From assembly GCA_900550835.1 (NCBI GenBank), contig URTP01000073.1:1-10218 (forward strand): DNA of 10,218 nt, read 5' to 3'. This stretch comes from an uncultured Collinsella sp. (GTDB taxonomy: Bacteria > Actinomycetota > Coriobacteriia > Coriobacteriales > Coriobacteriaceae). Shown in pieces: positions 6,810-10,218 of this stretch. How positions within the stretch are numbered: position 1 is the first letter of the stretch; the number at the start of each line of letters is the position of its first letter. The notes under the pieces are model-generated. The model did not search any database. It was given only the letters and a program-made list of their open reading frames with translations, and was not told where the DNA came from. A program made the translations under genes and the position numbers.

Positions 6810-7439
6810 CTACAGAGCGGCCAAAATGTCGCTCAGGTTGTCGATGACGACGTCGGCGGCGGACTGGTCCAGGTTGACGCCCTCATGCGGACGCAGTGCC
6901 AGGACGCGGGCGCCGGAGCGCTTGCCGGCCTCGATACCCAAAGGCGAGTCCTCGATAACCAGGCACTCGGCGGGGTCAACTCCCAGCGCCTTCATGGCAC
7001 GCAGGTAGATCTCGGGGTCGGGCTTAAACGCACTGCACTCGTGACCGCTGATGGTGTAGTCCAGCACGTCGGCGATACCGGCAATCTCAACCAGCTCGTC
7101 AATGAGCTCACGATAGGACGAGCTTGCGATGGCGCACTTCACGCCGCGCTCGTGCAGCTCGCGCATCACCGGCTCCGTCTGCTCGTTGAGAAGCTCGGCA
7201 TACGGAACAGGGTGAACCGGGCTGTAGACCTGCTTGTACTCAACGCGCAAGCGCTCGCGCAGCTCAACATCGTCGGGCACCAGCGCCTTCCAAATGGCAG
7301 GCTCATTAGACCCCGAAAGATCGGGGATCTCGTCAAAGTGGAACCCCTTCTCCTCCATAAACGCCACGCGGCGACGGTTGTAGAACCACTCGGTATCGAC
7401 CAGCACGCCGTCCATGTCAAACAGCACTGCCTTAATCAT
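6810..7439 (-). CDS. HAD-superfamily hydrolase (phosphatase or phosphomutase, subfamily IA)
   Basis: A 209-residue cytoplasmic HAD enzyme with all four motifs: FDMDGVL (nucleophile Asp8, acid/base Asp10), Ser106 in ASSS, Lys139 in KPDP, and the acidic pair Glu163-Asp164 in VIEDSPLGIEAG. An alpha-helical cap lies at about 14-80. Such proteins dephosphorylate sugar phosphates or act as beta-phosphoglucomutase-like mutases; the substrate is unknown. The ATG at 7439 has GGAGGAG six bases upstream and opens with the conserved MIKAVLFDMDG. The frame is open further, to 7574, but that part translates the hairpin repeat at 7451-7497 and should not be taken as protein. It follows a strong terminator, so it is probably its own unit, next to a deglycase whose product is a sugar phosphate. 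Confidence 0.88.
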   Translation of the reverse strand: MIKAVLFDMDGVLVDTEWFYNRRRVAFMEEKGFHFDEIPDLSGSNEPAIWKALVPDDVELRERLRVEYKQVYSPVHPVPYAELLNEQTEPVMRELHERGVKCAIASSSYRELIDELVEIAGIADVLDYTISGHECSAFKPDPEIYLRAMKALGVDPAECLVIEDSPLGIEAGKRSGARVLALRPHEGVNLDQSAADVVIDNLSDILAAL

Positions 7440-7450
7440 ACACATCTCCT

Positions 7451-7497
7451 CCCACCTGCCAAAAAGGGACAGGTTTATTTTGGTAGGTTTTATCTGG
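7451..7497. repeat. REP-like hairpin repeat, copy 2
   Basis: Copy 2 of the element at 5316-5362, with four differences. Its arms ACCTGCCAAAA (7454-7464) and TTTTGGTAGGT (7478-7488) pair with one G-T, around a GGGACAG core. It abuts the HAD ribosome binding site (7446-7453), so the RNA hairpin would sit directly against the Shine-Dalgarno sequence and could affect initiation. Confidence 0.8.
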
Positions 7498-7533
7498 TGT
7501 TTTGCGACGCGACAGACACGCCCTCCCCAAAGC

Positions 7534-7564
7534 AAAAAAGGGGACGGGGCAAAACCCCATCCCC
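7534..7564 (-). terminator. strong intrinsic terminator of the 7599-8582 deglycase gene
   Basis: On the minus strand GGGGATGGGG (7564-7555) pairs with CCCCGTCCCC (7549-7540) as a 10-bp stem with one wobble, a 5-base loop TTTTG, and six T directly after (7539-7534). It starts 34 bases beyond the stop. Confidence 0.9.
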
Positions 7565-7598
7565 TCTCAATCAACCCGTAAGGTCTACTTACTTGTGA

Positions 7599-8582
7599 TT
7601 AGTAGGAAAGCTTCCACATGTAGCGACGCATGGTCAGCGGGTGCTGACGGGCCTCGGCGATCTGGTTGCCGTACTCGCGCATAACGGCGAGGTGCAGCAG
7701 CGGGTTGAAGTAGGTGACGACGCTTGCCGGCACGGCGTCGGCCAGACCGTAGTCCTTGGAGTCGATCAGAGCGACCTTGGCGCCCATGCGCTTAAGGAAG
7801 GTGAGGGCGCGGGCGTCCATCGGACGGGTGGCACCATCGGACATGAAGAAGACGTAGGGCTTACCCTCGGTGGAAACCTCGAACGGGCCGTGGAAGTACT
7901 CGCCGGTGTTGTAGGCGGCGGCGTCGATCCACTGCATCTCGGTGAACAGGAAGGCGGCGTGAGAATAAGCCATCTTCTCGGAGGCACCAGAGGCCATGAA
8001 GTAGATCATCTTGTCGTCCTTGAAGTCCTGGGCGAACTGCTTGGCGAGGCCCTTGGCGGACTGAGCGGCGTTCTCGCAGAGCTCAAAGACGTTGGTGAGG
8101 CCGGTGATCATGTCCTCGTAGTGGTCATAGCCCTCGGTCTGCTGAAGGATCTCGAGAGCAAGAGCGATGGCGTAGCCAGGCTTCTCGCACTTGGCAGCGT
8201 AGTTGGCATGGAAGCCGTGAACGATGACGTGGTCGGCGTCGACGGTCAGAGCGGAGCCGGCCTTGTTGGTGAGGGAGACGACCGGGCAGTTGTGCTTCTT
8301 GGCGGTCTTGTTGGCCTCGACGGTCTCGGGCGTGGAGCCACCGAGGGAGCAGGTGATCACGAAGGTGTGCTCGTTGACCCAGGAAGGCGTGTCGTAGTTG
8401 AACTCGTTAGCGGTGAAGATCTGAACGTTCAGCTTGTCCGTGTTGTTGGCCAGGAAGTACTTGGCAGGGTAAAGGTCGGACATGGAAGCACCGCAGCCGA
8501 CGAAGGCGACGCTGTGGATCTCGTGGTTGGACAGGACGTCAGCGACGATCTGCTTAGGGAGGTTAAGGTCGATCTCGTACAT
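7599..8582 (-). CDS. SIS-domain sugar-phosphate deglycase, FrlB/FraB/GfrF type
   Basis: A 327-residue cytoplasmic two-SIS-domain enzyme. It shows VGCGASMSD (28-36), the phosphate loop CSLGGSTPE (78-86) and second-domain ASGASEK (197-203). Glu215 (TEMQW) and His231 (TGEYFHGP) keep the 16-residue spacing of the FraB catalytic pair, and the end is MRRYMWKLSY. With a mannose-family PTS IID upstream, the layout recalls gfr loci, where a PTS imports and phosphorylates glucoselysine or fructoselysine and SIS deglycases split the products. The substrate is inferred. The start is ATG at 8582, with AAAGGA eight to nine bases upstream; an in-frame ATG at 8618 has no such site. The phosphate loop and several flanking residues differ from the paralog at 330-1298 (SLGG against SHSG), which suggests a different substrate. 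Confidence 0.87.
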   Translation of the reverse strand: MYEIDLNLPKQIVADVLSNHEIHSVAFVGCGASMSDLYPAKYFLANNTDKLNVQIFTANEFNYDTPSWVNEHTFVITCSLGGSTPETVEANKTAKKHNCPVVSLTNKAGSALTVDADHVIVHGFHANYAAKCEKPGYAIALALEILQQTEGYDHYEDMITGLTNVFELCENAAQSAKGLAKQFAQDFKDDKMIYFMASGASEKMAYSHAAFLFTEMQWIDAAAYNTGEYFHGPFEVSTEGKPYVFFMSDGATRPMDARALTFLKRMGAKVALIDSKDYGLADAVPASVVTYFNPLLHLAVMREYGNQIAEARQHPLTMRRYMWKLSY

Positions 8583-8672
8583 CTGACACATTCCTTTCGA
8601 TTTTTTGCGGCGCCACATTGCCGGGCGCTCGCAGGGTTACCGTGGTTTGGACCGAGTCGCCGGCCCGTTGAG

Positions 8673-8705
8673 GATGTGTCAAAGGAACTGTCCCTTTGAC
8701 ACATC
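8673..8705. repeat. perfect 13-bp hairpin with GGGACAG core
   Basis: GATGTGTCAAAGG (8673-8685) and CCTTTGACACATC (8693-8705) pair perfectly around a 7-base loop. On the minus strand the centre reads AAAGGGACAGTTCC, the GGGACAG core shared with the repeats at 4277 and 7451. It lies between the PTS IID and deglycase genes, so it is probably transcribed within the operon. No U-tract follows. Confidence 0.7.
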
Positions 8706-8716
8706 TAGGGATGGAA

Positions 8717-8747
8717 GCCTGCCTGGGGTATGGGATGCCAGGCAGGC
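8717..8747 (-). other. intercistronic hairpin after PTS IID
   Basis: GCCTGCCTGG (8717-8726) and CCAGGCAGGC (8738-8747) make a perfect 10-bp GC stem with an 11-base loop, 34 bases after the IID stop. On the minus strand it is followed by TTCCATCCC, not a T run, so it may stabilise the upstream mRNA end or cause partial termination, giving less deglycase than PTS message. Confidence 0.55.
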
Positions 8748-8781
8748 CCCCGGGGGAAAGCGGTTAGGCGCTTGGTCGCGA

Positions 8782-9615
8782 CTAGGCCAGGATGCCGGCC
8801 GCGGAGAGGGCGATGCCGCCCACGATGGCGATCACGAGAAGCCAACCGGTGTTGACGTTCTTCTTGATGAGCCAGTACATAAGGCCGGTGAGGCCGAGGG
8901 AGATCATCTGGGGCATCATGCCGTCCAGGATGTCCTGGATCACGACGGTGCCGTCAGCGAACTGCAGCGGGGTGGTGGCGCCGATCAGCGTGGCGATCAT
9001 GCCGCCCACGGACATAAGACCTACGATGCCGCAGACATACATGAGCTTTTCCATGAGGTCGCCGCCCTGAAGCTTGCTCAGGTACTCGTGGCCGCCCTGA
9101 TAGCCCATCTTGGCTGCGAACCACGTGATCAGCACAGAGGGGACGATGGAGATGAGCATGGCCAGGATCGGGCCCATGATGGAGCCCTGCTGAGCCAGCT
9201 GAACGCCCAGGCCAAAGGCGATAACGCGGATGGTGCCCTGGAAGAGGGAGTCACCGATGCCGGAAAGCGGACCCATGAGGGAGGTCTTGACCGCGTTGAT
9301 CGAATCGGGATCGAAGTTCTCGGGATCCTTGGCGTACTCCTCCTCCATGGAGGCGGCGAGACCTAGGACAAAAGCGCTCGTCTGCGGGGTGCAGTTGTAG
9401 AACGCCATGTGACGGTGGTAAGCCTCTTTCTTAGCAGCGAGCTGCTTGGGGTCGGACTCGTCCGGATAGAGGCGGTCGAGCGTAGGAACCATGCCGTAGA
9501 GGAAGCCCATGTTCATCTGACGCTCGTAGTTCCAAGAGGCCTGGATGGCCCAGGAGCGCCAGAAGAACTGGCTGACCTTCTTGTTCAGGGACACGTCCTT
9601 GGTTGCGGTTGCCAT
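8782..9615 (-). CDS. PTS mannose/fructose/sorbose family subunit IID
   Basis: A 277-residue membrane subunit that forms the sugar channel of a mannose-type phosphotransferase system with IIC. The soluble N-terminal part (about 1-110) has the family pattern FFWRSWAIQASWNYERQMN followed by GFLYGMVP, then the loop LMGPLSGIGDSLFQG; hydrophobic segments fill about 125-170 and 190-277. The length is normal for the family. The start ATG has AGGAGG eight bases upstream. A IIC gene normally lies just upstream, with IIA/IIB nearby; none is present, and the upstream base composition changes abruptly. Downstream, after two hairpins, comes an FrlB-type deglycase, which suggests the imported sugar is an Amadori compound or similar amino sugar. 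Confidence 0.9.
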   Translation of the reverse strand: MATATKDVSLNKKVSQFFWRSWAIQASWNYERQMNMGFLYGMVPTLDRLYPDESDPKQLAAKKEAYHRHMAFYNCTPQTSAFVLGLAASMEEEYAKDPENFDPDSINAVKTSLMGPLSGIGDSLFQGTIRVIAFGLGVQLAQQGSIMGPILAMLISIVPSVLITWFAAKMGYQGGHEYLSKLQGGDLMEKLMYVCGIVGLMSVGGMIATLIGATTPLQFADGTVVIQDILDGMMPQMISLGLTGLMYWLIKKNVNTGWLLVIAIVGGIALSAAGILA

Positions 9616-9640
9616 AGTGTGTTCCTCCTGTTTTATTCGT
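9616..9640. other. composition break between two unrelated gene blocks
   Basis: Between the TAA of the Fe-S scaffold gene (9633-9635) and the ATG of PTS IID there are only 17 bases, nearly all IID ribosome binding site. To the left, codons are GC-rich; to the right, GC falls to about half and third positions are mixed. This is the likely seam of either a chimeric assembly or a recent insertion. Confidence 0.5.
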
Positions 9641-10218
9641 GACGTGGGTCAATATATTTAGCTGCATTGGCGAAACGTCCGTAGTTTGAAGTGGCTTTCT
9701 TCAATGCTTCGTTAGCGTCGGTGCCTTTTTTGATCAGGTCCATCATAACACCGAGGCGTACGAATTCGTATCCGCATACTTCGTCGTCTTCGTCGAGAGC
9801 CAAACGGGTTACATATCCTTCAGCCAGTTCCAGGTAACGAACGCCTTTTGCTTTGGTAGAGAACATGGTTCCCACCTGGCTGCGCAGACCTTTACCCAAA
9901 TCTTCGAGGCCTGCACCGATCACCAGTCCGCCTTCAGAGAAAGCACTCTGTGAACGTCCATATACGATTTGCAGGAATAATTCACGCATAGCTGTGTTGA
10001 TCGCATCGCAAACCAGGTCGGTATTCAATGCTTCGAGAATCGTTTTGCCCGGCAGGATTTCTGAAGCCATCGCAGCAGAGTGAGTCATACCAGAACAACC
10101 GATAGTTTCTACCAGCGCTTCCTGAATGATTCCTTCCTTTACGTTCAGTGTCAGTTTACATGCACCTTGCTGAGGAGCACACCAACCCACACCATGAGTC
10201 AAACCTGAGATGTCAGTG
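9633..10218 (-). CDS. NifU/IscU-like iron-sulfur cluster scaffold, 5' partial
   Basis: The frame runs off the right edge and gives the last 194 residues, ending YIDPRHE. GWCAPQQGAC (Cys13, Cys20 of the visible part) and ETIGCSGMTHSAAM (Cys41) match the NifU N-terminal/IscU fold, where cysteines hold the nascent Fe-S cluster. It resembles the scaffold variant that in many anaerobes is paired with a GGGtGRT-motif protein; that partner is not here. A TTG at 10202 could be taken as a start, but the frame continues upstream as TDISG and the TTG is better read as Leu. Codon use and GC differ sharply from all other genes in the window and look Bacteroides-like. Its position directly before PTS IID, where IIC belongs, is odd. 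Confidence 0.82.
   Translation of the reverse strand, partial: TDISGLTHGVGWCAPQQGACKLTLNVKEGIIQEALVETIGCSGMTHSAAMASEILPGKTILEALNTDLVCDAINTAMRELFLQIVYGRSQSAFSEGGLVIGAGLEDLGKGLRSQVGTMFSTKAKGVRYLELAEGYVTRLALDEDDEVCGYEFVRLGVMMDLIKKGTDANEALKKATSNYGRFANAAKYIDPRHE

Noticed and set aside
7440..7574. N-terminal extension of the HAD protein
   Set aside because: The added peptide comes from the repeat at 7451-7497 and the terminator region; MIKAVLFDMDG with GGAGGAG upstream is the normal HAD start.
7641..8699. Long plus-strand open frame opposite the second deglycase, and similar ones at 2228-2971, 3151-3807 and 8605-9366
   Set aside because: Mirror frames of high-GC genes; Gly/Val/Glu/Leu-rich, no recognisable motif or ribosome binding site.

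Overview
The window reads as chromosomal DNA of a high-GC gut actinobacterium, most like Collinsella or a related Coriobacteriia. This is inferred from GC-rich codon use, the gene families present and the style of the intergenic palindromes; no marker gene proves it. The exception is the last ~585 bases. They are clearly less GC-rich (about 47-50% in the lines I counted, against about 62% in a neighbouring PTS line), use Bacteroides-like codons, and may come from another genome.

All genes lie on the minus strand, so transcription runs right to left. From the right edge: a 5'-truncated NifU/IscU-like Fe-S scaffold gene of the atypical composition (9633-10218); a mannose-family PTS IID subunit (8782-9615); a FrlB/FraB/GfrF-type SIS deglycase (7599-8582) ended by a strong terminator; a HAD phosphatase or phosphomutase (6810-7439); a YitT-family membrane protein (5447-6454); a HutC-type GntR regulator (4508-5227); recQ, broken by one apparent frameshift (2210-4188); a second HutC-type regulator overlapping the recQ stop (1443-2210); and a second FrlB-type deglycase (330-1298) behind its own promoter with a repeated operator-like motif.

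The metabolic theme is uptake of an Amadori compound (fructoselysine or glucoselysine type) or related amino sugar by a mannose-family PTS, then cleavage of the 6-phosphate product by one of two SIS deglycases. Both keep a Glu and a His 16 residues apart, the spacing of the pair I recall as catalytic in Salmonella FraB. The two paralogous deglycases and two paralogous regulators suggest a duplicated, split regulon. The expected IIC gene before IID is absent: the sequence switches there to the foreign-looking Fe-S gene, which points to a contig chimera or a recent junction.

Three stretches of 300 bases or more have no gene. Positions 1-329 hold a terminator cut by the window edge, a ~190-base two-tier palindrome and the terminator of the leftmost gene. 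Positions 4189-4507 hold two palindromes and a hairpin touching the stop of the upstream regulator. Positions 6455-6809 hold a promoter-like site for yitT and a second two-tier palindrome. With the repeat pair at 5316/7451 and hairpins at 8673 and 8717, the window is unusually rich in palindromic intergenic elements. Several share a GGGACAG core or the same stem/internal-loop/stem/52-base-loop layout. No tRNA, rRNA, CRISPR array, transposase or phage gene was seen.
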